This document shows positions 1 to 5,531 of a stretch of 11,281 bases of DNA, piece after piece; the first letter of the stretch is position 1, and every line of letters begins with the position of its first letter. Origin of the DNA: an uncultured Collinsella sp. (GTDB taxonomy: Bacteria > Actinomycetota > Coriobacteriia > Coriobacteriales > Coriobacteriaceae). The notes beneath the pieces are model-generated. The model worked only from the letters and a program-made list of their open reading frames with translations, ran no database searches and was not told the origin of the DNA. A program made the position numbers and the translations under genes. The stretch spans positions 1 to 11,281 of the forward strand of contig CABQNF010000018.1 in the NCBI GenBank assembly GCA_902465465.1, written 5' to 3'.

Positions 1-575
1 CCGTCGTGTGGCCGCAGACGCATCTGATCGGCCACGTCACCGTGGGCGAGGAATGCCAGCTCGGCCCCAACAGCCGCCTCACCGACACCACCGTCGGCAG
101 CGGCTGCACCATCGATGAGACCATCGCCATCGAAGCCGTCATCGAGAACGGCGTCGACTGCGGCCCGCGCGCCTACCTGCGCCCGGGCACCCACATGCTC
201 GACGGCTCCAAGGCCGGCACGCACGTGGAGATCAAGAAGTCCACGATCGGCGAGGGCTCCAAGGTGCCGCACCTGTCCTACATCGGCGACACCACCATGG
301 GCTCCGGCGTCAACGTGGGCGCGGGCTCTATCACCTGCAACTACGACGGCGTTCACAAGCACAAGACCGTCATCGGCAAGGACGCCTTCATCGGTTCCGA
401 CACCATGATGGTCGCGCCCGCCCAGATTGGCGACGGTGCACTCGTGGCCGCCGGATCCGTCATCACCGAGCCGGTCCCGGCCGACGCACTCGGTCTGGGC
501 CGCGCCCGTCAGGTAAATATCGAGGGCTGGGCCGCCGATTATCGCCGCCGCCTGCACGAGGACGACGAAGCATAA
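1..575 (+). CDS. glmU: GlmU, C-terminal acetyltransferase part (5' end outside window)
   Basis: Bifunctional GlmU makes UDP-GlcNAc; the part seen here is the C-terminal domain that acetylates glucosamine-1-phosphate with acetyl-CoA. The reading frame is open from the left edge (codons at 3, 6, 9...), so the uridyltransferase domain lies upstream. The visible 190 or so residues form hexapeptide repeats of a left-handed beta-helix. Expected active-site motifs are present: LRPG (substrate-binding Arg), VEIKK, HLSYIGD (catalytic His and Tyr), NVGAGSITCNYDG (two Asn of the acetyltransferase site), then GSDTMMVAP and VAAGSVIT of the acetyl-CoA region. The tail EGWAADYRRRLHEDDEA resembles the usual GlmU end. 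A terminator follows 15 nt after the stop, so prs does not depend only on read-through from here. Identification is secure; only the N-terminal half is unseen. Confidence 0.96.
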   Translation, partial: VVWPQTHLIGHVTVGEECQLGPNSRLTDTTVGSGCTIDETIAIEAVIENGVDCGPRAYLRPGTHMLDGSKAGTHVEIKKSTIGEGSKVPHLSYIGDTTMGSGVNVGAGSITCNYDGVHKHKTVIGKDAFIGSDTMMVAPAQIGDGALVAAGSVITEPVPADALGLGRARQVNIEGWAADYRRRLHEDDEA

Positions 576-590
576 CGTTTTATCAAGCAC

Positions 591-629
591 AAAAGGAGCT
601 GTTCCCATGGGGGGGGCGGCTCCTTTTTC
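591..629 (+). terminator. Intrinsic terminator after glmU
   Basis: AAAAGGAGC (591-599) pairs perfectly with GCTCCTTTT (619-627). The 19-nt loop contains a run of eight or more G, and the 3' arm runs into a T tract (TTTTTCT). It lies directly downstream of the glmU stop codon. Confidence 0.8.
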
Positions 630-687
630 TATCGTGACCTGCGCAACCGGATGAGTGGTCGGTTCGTGTCCGTTGACGGTAAAGACG

Positions 688-704
688 TTATCAAGACTCG
701 ATAA
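688..704. promoter_or_regulatory. Candidate operator: 17-nt interrupted palindrome upstream of prs
   Basis: TTATCAAGACTCGATAA is a dyad around A696 with seven of eight base pairs complementary (only A693/C699 fails). It ends 15 nt upstream of the probable -10 box, so it would overlap the -35 region. That is a typical place for a repressor site. The cognate regulator is not known from this window. Confidence 0.35.
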
Positions 705-719
705 ACCCCGCCGCGCGGT

Positions 720-725
720 TACAAT
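720..725 (+). promoter_or_regulatory. Probable -10 element of the prs promoter
   Basis: TACAAT lies 46 nt before the prs start and downstream of the glmU terminator, which implies a separate promoter. No good -35 hexamer is present at 16-18 nt spacing. A TTGACG at 673-678 is too far away. The -10 call therefore rests on the hexamer and its position only. Confidence 0.45.
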
Positions 726-771
726 GCAAAAAGGCATCTATATGGCATTCGATGTATAAAGGAGAAGGGTA

Positions 772-1758
772 ATGCCGATTAATGATCCCGAGAAGTCGGA
801 GAATATGCGCAAGTCCATCCGCGTGTATTCCGGTTCCTCCAACCGTCCCCTCGCTCAGAAGATTGCTGAGTACCTTGGGGTCGAGCTTTCGGGCCTTACG
901 CTAAAGCAGTTCGCCAATGGTGAGATTTACGCCCGCTACGACGAGACCGTCCGCGGCGCCGACGTCTTCCTGATTCAGTCCGTGGCCGGCGGCAACGTCA
1001 ACGACATGCTCATGGAGCTGCTCATCGCCACCGACGCTGCCAAGCGCGCATCCGCCCGCTCCATCACTGCCGTTATCACCCACTACGGCTATGCCCGCCA
1101 GGACCGCAAGGCCGGCCCGCGCGAGCCCATCACCGCCCGCCTCGTCGCCAACCTGCTCGAGCGCGCCGGCGTCAACCGCATCATCACCCTCGACCTGCAC
1201 CAGGGCCAGATTCAGGGCTTCTTCGATATCCCGGTTAACCACCTGTCCGCGCTGCCGCTGTTTGGCCAGTACTACAACGACATGCACTTCGACACCGACA
1301 ACCTGGTTGTCGTCTCCCCCGATGTGGGCCGCGCCAAGGCCGCCAAGAAGCTGTCCGACATGCTCGGCTGCGACCTGGCCATCGCCCACAAGGGCCGTCC
1401 GCGCCACAACGCCGCCGAGGTCATGGGCATCATCGGTGACATCAAGGGCAAGACCTGCATCATCAACGACGACATGATCGACACCGCTGGCACCCTGTGC
1501 GCCAACGTCAAGGAGCTCAAGGCTATGGGCGCTGGCGACATCTACGTCTGCGCCACCCACGGCATCTTCTCCGGTCCGGCCATCGAGCGTCTGAACGACG
1601 CCCCGATCGTCGAGTGCCTCGTCACCGACGCCATTCCCGTCGAGGTCGGCGGCAAAATCAAGACCATCTCGGTCGCCGAGGAGTTCGCTCAGGCCATCTC
1701 CGCCGTTTACCACGAGGAGCCCGTCTCCACGCTCGTCGGCGGCGACTTCGCGCTGTAA
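772..1758 (+). CDS. prs: Ribose-phosphate pyrophosphokinase (PRPP synthetase)
   Basis: Cytosolic enzyme that transfers pyrophosphate from ATP to ribose-5-phosphate, giving PRPP for purine, pyrimidine, histidine, tryptophan and NAD synthesis. The 328 residues compare with about 315 in the family; the extra length is a short N-terminal extension before KSIRVYSGSSN (residues 14-24). Diagnostic motifs: NGEIYARYDETVRG (49-62), HYGYARQDRKAGPREPITA (104-122), DLHQGQIQGFFDIPVNHL (141-158), VVSPDVGRAKAAKKL (180-194), and the PRPP-binding loop DDMIDTAGT (233-241). The flexible catalytic loop reads HKGRPR (206-211) where many homologues have DKRRP-R; the outer Lys and Arg are retained. The start at 772 is chosen because AAAGGAG (758-764) lies 7 nt upstream. 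The internal Met12 is an alternative start just before the conserved core, with a weaker GGAG. Confidence 0.97.
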   Translation: MPINDPEKSENMRKSIRVYSGSSNRPLAQKIAEYLGVELSGLTLKQFANGEIYARYDETVRGADVFLIQSVAGGNVNDMLMELLIATDAAKRASARSITAVITHYGYARQDRKAGPREPITARLVANLLERAGVNRIITLDLHQGQIQGFFDIPVNHLSALPLFGQYYNDMHFDTDNLVVVSPDVGRAKAAKKLSDMLGCDLAIAHKGRPRHNAAEVMGIIGDIKGKTCIINDDMIDTAGTLCANVKELKAMGAGDIYVCATHGIFSGPAIERLNDAPIVECLVTDAIPVEVGGKIKTISVAEEFAQAISAVYHEEPVSTLVGGDFAL

Positions 1759-1791
1759 TCCAGCGTGCATCTCATCATCTTTGGTGTTTTT

Positions 1792-1823
1792 AAAGGGTCG
1801 GAAGCTCGCTTCCGACCCTTTTT
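1792..1823 (+). terminator. Intrinsic terminator after prs
   Basis: AAAGGGTCGGAA (1792-1803) and TTCCGACCCTTT (1810-1821) form a perfect 12-bp stem with a GCTCGC loop, running into TTTTTC. It lies 33 nt after the prs stop codon. Confidence 0.9.
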
Positions 1824-1844
1824 CTACCCCTCGACAACCTTCCC

Positions 1845-2046
1845 TGGACAATTAGTTCAGATACGTATTTTTTTAAAGCTCCAAAGGCCGTTCGGAGCCT
1901 TCTGAGCTCCCCGGCGAACGCCATACTGCCCAAAGTTCATCGTTTTCGAGTACGACCGCCGCATATTTACCCTCAAATCGCCCTCGAAAGCCCTTAGAAA
2001 CGCCTCGAACGCCCGCCGTCTTATACGTATCTGAACTAACTGTCCA
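1845..2046. repeat. Element A: ~202-bp MITE-like element with 24-bp terminal inverted repeats
   Basis: The left end (1845-1868) begins TGGACAATTAGTTCAG and ends in ATACGTAT. The reverse complement of the right end (2023-2046) is identical except for one base (G for A at position 7), so 23 of 24 match. The inner 8 nt, ATACGTAT, is itself a palindrome. The 154-bp interior has two overlapping minus-strand ORFs of 67-68 codons that start outside or run across the ends; they have no recognisable product and no transposase. An 11-nt near-repeat, CGACAACCTTC (1832-1842) and CGTCAACCTTC (2055-2065), brackets the element and may be a decayed target duplication. The interior has weak similarity to the opposite strand of element B at 3371-3574. 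The 163 bases from 2047 to the next gene show only a small GGCGG/CCGCC hairpin (2171-2190). Confidence 0.8.
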
Positions 2047-2209
2047 GTAGCTATCGTCAACCTTCGCGGCAGAGCTCAATTTCCTGCAATCCCCTCAACC
2101 GATTCCACCGATTTCATAACACCCAGCCGTTCATGGCGCGCAGCGCCCCGCTGAGCGAAAAGAACGGTATGGCGGTCGCATTCTGCCGCCAACTTAGTAC
2201 GTTATAGCT

Positions 2210-3337
2210 ATGACGACCGTGATTTCACATCTCTCCGCCCTCCGCGCAATTCGTCGCGCACGACGGGCGTACTCTGCCCTACCCTGGGACTCCGTTGATA
2301 GTGAACAGCAAGCACAGGCCTTGGCTAGCTGCATTCCCAATAATGACGCGATAGACTTTGGCGCACTTTCGATACTCGACGCCTGGAATGAAGATGATTC
2401 CGAACTACTCGATCTTCTCGTTTCAGACGAAGACAACAGACGCCCCGACAAGCGGCTTCTTCAGCATATTCTCACCGCTCCGCTTCCTGAAGGTGCAATT
2501 ATGCACGTCGAGGCCGACATCTACGCAACGTCTCCTGCCGTGACAGCCATGCTTTGTTCCAAAAATGAATCAGTCGCCAAAACCTTGATGCTTCTCATGG
2601 AACTGCTCGGAACCTACTCCCTTCCTCCCGGGGCAACATACCCCATTGCCCATGACGACATCTGGCCCAAGGGCGATGGCTGCGCAGCGACGGGCGATCT
2701 TGATTGCTTGGGCAACCAGTCGGTGGTCGAGCAACAGAACGAAACCCGCTATGAACAGGCACACTACAAATGCGAGCCCGCCACAACTATCAAAGAGCTT
2801 GAGGCGGTTGCACGCTTCGCCAAAAGTAGCTCATACACATCGTTTCGCACGGCAGTCAAACTTGCCCGACCTGGATCTGCATCCCCAGCCGAATCCCTAA
2901 TGTTTGCCGTTCTCGGAGCGCCCATGCGCTTTGGCGGATTCGGGTGTTGCAGCCTGCCCATGGGAGGCCTGCTACTCAACTATCGAATCGACTTCGACAC
3001 TCTTGCGGTCAACATGTCCTCCGGCATCCCTTACGCCATCTGCGACCTATATTGCCCGGCCGCCGGAGTCGACAACGAATACAACGGAATTGGGCATGAG
3101 CTTCAAAACGCTCGCATCCACGATGGCAATCGAAATAATGGCCTCAAGGCAATGGGCATCCACGTCCTGGTTATCAATCGCGACCAAATGAAAGACCTTG
3201 TTGCACTCGAAGCCTTCGCCCAAACGATGCATCGACTCGCGAGAGTCCGATTCCGATACCGTATCAAGGGCTATCGCAAGCGTCAGGCCGCTTGGCTCAA
3301 CGCCCTGCGGGCCGGAATCGGCCTTGCGCCGGTCTAA
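2210..3337 (+). CDS. Probable PD-(D/E)XK (DUF559/Vsr-like) nuclease-fold protein
   Basis: No precise name can be given. The C-terminal third has the pattern of small restriction-endonuclease-fold domains of the DUF559/Vsr type: SPAES (225-229), a Gly-rich stretch before NYRID (257-261), CDLY (278-281), VDNEYNG (287-293), H296, then D305, R308, N309 and L312 with MGIHVLVI (315-322). This fits a D279...E290-x-N292 core followed by the HxxxxxxxxD..R...L..GI helix-strand. The usual third catalytic Lys is Asn or absent, so activity is uncertain. The N-terminus (ISHLSALRAIRRARR, 5-19) and the middle (IYATSPAVTAMLC...ELLGTYSLP) look like the two-domain architecture I associate with lineage-specific coriobacterial proteins. 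There is no signal peptide or membrane segment. The start at 2210 has no clear ribosome site; GTG at 2219, just before ISHLSAL, is an alternative. Third codon positions carry more A and T than prs or pth, suggesting acquisition. It stands alone between two inverted-repeat elements. A defence role is possible but is only inference. Confidence 0.6.
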   Translation: MTTVISHLSALRAIRRARRAYSALPWDSVDSEQQAQALASCIPNNDAIDFGALSILDAWNEDDSELLDLLVSDEDNRRPDKRLLQHILTAPLPEGAIMHVEADIYATSPAVTAMLCSKNESVAKTLMLLMELLGTYSLPPGATYPIAHDDIWPKGDGCAATGDLDCLGNQSVVEQQNETRYEQAHYKCEPATTIKELEAVARFAKSSSYTSFRTAVKLARPGSASPAESLMFAVLGAPMRFGGFGCCSLPMGGLLLNYRIDFDTLAVNMSSGIPYAICDLYCPAAGVDNEYNGIGHELQNARIHDGNRNNGLKAMGIHVLVINRDQMKDLVALEAFAQTMHRLARVRFRYRIKGYRKRQAAWLNALRAGIGLAPV

Positions 3338-3370
3338 ACGGCGAATCACCCGTGCACCGTCGAGCAGGGC

Positions 3371-3574
3371 TGGACAGTTAGTTCAAATACGTATAAATGG
3401 ACACATTGAATTAGGCTGTTTTGCAGTTATCTCTATACCATTCGCCCGATTTGAAGGCAGGGTAGACTTCAAAACAGCGTCATATGGACTAACTAAAGCT
3501 CCAAAACAACGTATCGGCATTGAATCGAGCAATTCGAGTTCTCAGAACTTATACGTATCCGAACTAACTGTCCA
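3371..3574. repeat. Element B: ~204-bp MITE-like element, second copy of the same family
   Basis: The left end (3371-3394) begins TGGACAGTTAGTTCAA and ends in ATACGTAT. The right end (3551-3574), reverse-complemented, matches it at 22 of 24 bases (AA against GG at positions 15-16). Both ends match those of element A apart from one to three bases. The interior differs from element A and is AT-richer than the neighbouring housekeeping genes. It begins 33 nt after the nuclease gene's stop. A plus-strand frame that enters from inside the nuclease gene crosses the whole element and gives peptides such as GQLVQIRI at the left end, matching the minus-strand peptide of element A. This follows from the shared terminal repeat and is not evidence of a gene. 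No transposase is visible. Confidence 0.8.
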
Positions 3575-3628
3575 CCTCGATTTCGACGGCCGTCCAAACG
3601 CCCTCAAATAACCTCAATTGCCCTCCAT

Positions 3629-3658
3629 TTGACAGCGGCAACAGGGTCGCTCACCATA
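3629..3658 (+). promoter_or_regulatory. Tentative pth promoter
   Basis: A perfect -35 hexamer TTGACA (3629-3634) lies between element B and pth. The best -10 match 18 nt downstream is a poor ACCATA (3653-3658). A promoter here is needed if the island has cut pth off from an upstream prs transcript, but the -10 is weak. Confidence 0.35.
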
Positions 3659-3687
3659 GCAGGCGACAAATCAACGAAAGGATGAAC

Positions 3688-4317
3688 ATGGCAGCTGCAC
3701 AGCCGCTTAAGATTCGCATGGTTGCCGGACTTGGCAACCCTGGCGAGGAATATGCCGAGACCCGTCACAACGCTGGTTTCAAAGCAATCGACGAGCTGGC
3801 CCGTCAGGCCGGCGTCACGTACTGGAAAAACCAAGCAGGCGCCGAGATCGCGCTCATCAACATCAACGATCCCGAGGAAGAGGGCGGCAAGCGCCAGATT
3901 GTACTGGTCAAGCCGCAGTCGTACATGAACACCTCGGGCGGGCCCATCTCCAAACTCTGCCGCGAGTACAAGATCAAGGCCGAGGAGCTGCTCGTCATCC
4001 ACGATGAGCTCGACATTCCCGCCGGCGACGTACGCGTCAAGGTAGGCGGCGGCCACGCCGGTCACAACGGCTTGCGTTCCATCATCGACAAGATGGGCAG
4101 TCGCGACTTCAGCCGCATCCGCACCGGTATCGGCAACCCTCCCGGCAAGATGGCTGTCGCAGACTACGTGCTCAAGCAGCTGCGCGCCCGCGAGGCCGAG
4201 GACTTCCAGGACACCTGCGCCCGCGCCGCCGACGCCGCCGGCCTGGCGATCGTACACGGCGTAATCTATGCCCGCGACCACGTCAACGGTGCCGCCTCCG
4301 CCAACGGCAAGCACTAA
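3688..4317 (+). CDS. pth: Peptidyl-tRNA hydrolase
   Basis: Cytosolic hydrolase that frees tRNA from peptidyl-tRNA released by abortive translation. All expected motifs are present in order: VAGLGNPGEEYAETRHNAGF (substrate Asn and catalytic His), KPQSYMNTSGG (Asn), VIHDELDIPAGDVRVKVGGGHAGHNGLRSI (Asp and Asn), and RIRTGIGNPPGKM with DYVLKQ near the C-terminus. About 209 residues is slightly longer than the usual ~190, mainly through a short acidic insert (NDPEEEGGKRQ) and a C-terminal tail. The start at 3688 is chosen because GAAAGGA (3676-3682) then has 5-nt spacing; ATG at 3682 would overlap that site. In many Gram-positive bacteria pth lies near glmU and prs, so its place here after the island fits an interrupted ancestral cluster. 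Identification is secure. Confidence 0.96.
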   Translation: MAAAQPLKIRMVAGLGNPGEEYAETRHNAGFKAIDELARQAGVTYWKNQAGAEIALININDPEEEGGKRQIVLVKPQSYMNTSGGPISKLCREYKIKAEELLVIHDELDIPAGDVRVKVGGGHAGHNGLRSIIDKMGSRDFSRIRTGIGNPPGKMAVADYVLKQLRAREAEDFQDTCARAADAAGLAIVHGVIYARDHVNGAASANGKH

Positions 4318-4320
4318 AAC

Positions 4321-4516
4321 CTACCATTTAGGGTCAGGTTTATTTTGGCAGGTTTTATATGCGGAAACGCCGCGGCGGCCGCGTCGCAATAAACCCTGTG
4401 CCGCCATACATATGCAACGCTCCAAAGGGGGCCGGCCTCACCGAAGCGCGAGGCCGGCCCCCTTTGCCGTTTTACCTGATAAAACCGACCAAAATAAACC
4501 TCTCCCCCTTTGGTAG
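4321..4516. repeat. ~196-bp segment bounded by imperfect 38-nt inverted repeats
   Basis: The reverse complement of 4321-4358 matches 4479-4516 at 30 of 38 positions. Both arms share ATAAAACC, CCAAAATAAACCT, CCC and GGTAG in the same order. Between them lie a CG-rich stretch and a perfect 17-bp terminator hairpin. The left arm begins 4 nt after the pth stop. A minus-strand frame crosses it, but this is a shadow frame without a product. It resembles elements A and B in size, but its end sequences differ from theirs, so it is a different family. Confidence 0.55.
4423..4473. terminator. Strong terminator hairpin downstream of pth
   Basis: CAAAGGGGGCCGGCCTC (4423-4439) pairs with 4450-4466 without mismatch: 17 bp with a 10-nt loop. 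On the plus strand it is followed by GCCGTTTTA. On the minus strand the 3' side has GGAGCG, with no T tract. It probably ends pth transcription and shields the nfn promoter. Confidence 0.8.
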
Positions 4517-4580
4517 GCCAAAGTGGATAAACCCTGCTCCCAACCGCCGAAGACACACGTAAGTGACATGTCCATGAGGG

Positions 4581-4586
4581 TATAAT
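4581..4586 (+). promoter_or_regulatory. -10 element of the nfnAB promoter
   Basis: A consensus TATAAT lies 105 nt before the nfnA start and after the pth terminator. No clear -35 hexamer occurs at 16-18 nt; GTGACA (4563-4568) is only 12 nt upstream. Initiation would fall near 4592, giving a leader of about 100 nt. Confidence 0.6.
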
Positions 4587-4590
4587 TTGC

Positions 4591-4674
4591 ACCGTATGTC
4601 TGCACAACGCCTGTGCGCGTACGGTTTTATTCGGGCTACCGTCCATTTCCGTGGAGGCACGGTTCGGCAGCCCT
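4591..4674 (+). promoter_or_regulatory. Structured 5' leader of nfnA (two hairpins)
   Basis: Hairpin 1: ACCGTA (4591-4596) pairs with TACGGT (4620-4625), and inside it GCACA (4602-4606) pairs with TGTGC (4612-4616). It is followed by TTTATT, so it could act as an attenuator. Hairpin 2: GGGCT (4633-4637) pairs with AGCCC (4669-4673), ACCGT (4638-4642) with ACGGT (4659-4663), and CCA (4643-4645) with TGG (4652-4654), with asymmetric bulges on the 3' side. A ribosome site, GAGAGGGG (4680-4687), follows. I do not recognise a known riboswitch class. A protein-binding leader or a simple stability hairpin are alternatives. Confidence 0.4.
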
Positions 4675-4691
4675 AACAAGAGAGGGGTTCT

Positions 4692-5531
4692 ATGTATAAG
4701 ATCCTGGAGAAGACGCAGTTCTCGGAGAAGGTGTTCAAGTTCCGCATCGAGGCGCCTGCAATCGCCAAGCATGCGCACGCTGGACAGTTCCTCATGGTTC
4801 GCGCCAACGAGACGGGCGAGCGCGTCCCGTTTACCCTGGCCGGTTGGAACGGTGACGAGGGCTGGGTCGAGTTCATCTTCATGGTGATCGGCAAGACCAC
4901 CGAGATGCTTTCCACCTACGAGGCCGGCGAGTCGCTGCGCGACGTCGTGGGCCCGCTGGGCGTTCCCACCGAGATGGCCGAGGGCCCCTGCGCCGTCATT
5001 GGCGGCGGCGTCGGCCTGGCAATTGCCTTCCCGGTCGCCAAGCACCTGGTCGAGACCGGTCACGAAGTTCACGCCATCATGGGCGCCCGCACCAAGGACC
5101 TCCTGCTCATGGAGGACCAGTTCCGCGAGCTCCTCGACGAGGACCACATCCACATCACCACTGACGACGGCTCCTACGGCGAGCAGGGCGTTGTCACCGC
5201 TCCGCTGGAGCGCCTGCTGCAGGACAAGGCCGTGAGCCAGGTCTTCTGCGTCGGCCCCGTTCCGATGATGAAGTTCTCGACCCTCACCGCCCAGAAGTAC
5301 GACACCCCCATCACCGCGTCGCTCAACCCCATCATGGTTGACGGCACCGGCATGTGCGGCTGCTGCCGCGTCGAGGTGGGCGGCGTGACCAAGTTCGCTT
5401 GCGTCGACGGCCCCGACTTCGATGCCACCCTGGTCGACTGGGATGACCTTCGTGCCCGCCAGGCCGCTTACCGTTCCGAAGAGGGCGAGTCCCTCAAGGC
5501 CTATGAGGAAAAGAGCTGCGCATGCCACTAG
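4692..5531 (+). CDS. nfnA: NfnA-type FAD / [2Fe-2S] subunit (ferredoxin-NADP reductase, SudB-like)
   Basis: Small subunit of the NfnAB/SudBA-type flavoprotein. It would bind FAD and NAD(H) and carry a [2Fe-2S] cluster. The 279 residues match the family length. The FAD motif RVPFTLAGW is at 44-52, and the nucleotide-binding turn GGGVGLA at 104-110 begins the NAD domain. The cluster region VDGTGMCGCCRVEVGG (216-231) plus C237 in FACVDGPDFD supplies D217, C222, C225 and C237. This agrees with the Asp plus three Cys ligation described for Nfn. An extra Cys224 and a C-terminal CACH are additional. The ribosome site GAGAGGGG lies a few bases upstream. It overlaps nfnB by 10 nt, implying translational coupling and a fixed complex. 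Sulfide dehydrogenase or glutamate synthase labels are common for this family; the Nfn reading is preferred because the partner is of NfnB length and an anaerobic host is likely. Confidence 0.85.
   Translation: MYKILEKTQFSEKVFKFRIEAPAIAKHAHAGQFLMVRANETGERVPFTLAGWNGDEGWVEFIFMVIGKTTEMLSTYEAGESLRDVVGPLGVPTEMAEGPCAVIGGGVGLAIAFPVAKHLVETGHEVHAIMGARTKDLLLMEDQFRELLDEDHIHITTDDGSYGEQGVVTAPLERLLQDKAVSQVFCVGPVPMMKFSTLTAQKYDTPITASLNPIMVDGTGMCGCCRVEVGGVTKFACVDGPDFDATLVDWDDLRARQAAYRSEEGESLKAYEEKSCACH

Noticed and set aside
901..1851. Long minus-strand open frame of 316 codons opposite prs
   Set aside because: It is the antisense shadow of prs in GC-rich DNA, with low-complexity Gly/Ala/Val/Asp content and no motif. 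The plus-strand frame encodes a full conserved enzyme.
1829..3580. CCTCGA at both outer flanks of the island as target-site duplication
   Set aside because: The left copy (1829-1834) is 10 nt away from the terminal repeat while the right copy (3575-3580) touches it. A 6-mer in GC-rich DNA can match by chance.
3198..3611. Plus-strand frame of 137 codons overlapping the nuclease gene end and element B
   Set aside because: It starts inside the nuclease gene in another frame and simply crosses the repeat element; it lacks a ribosome site and its matching peptide with element A derives from the terminal repeat.
4314..5528. Minus-strand open frame of 404 codons over nfnA and its leader
   Set aside because: It is antisense to nfnA and runs through a terminator hairpin and promoter. 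No ribosome site or family motif is present.
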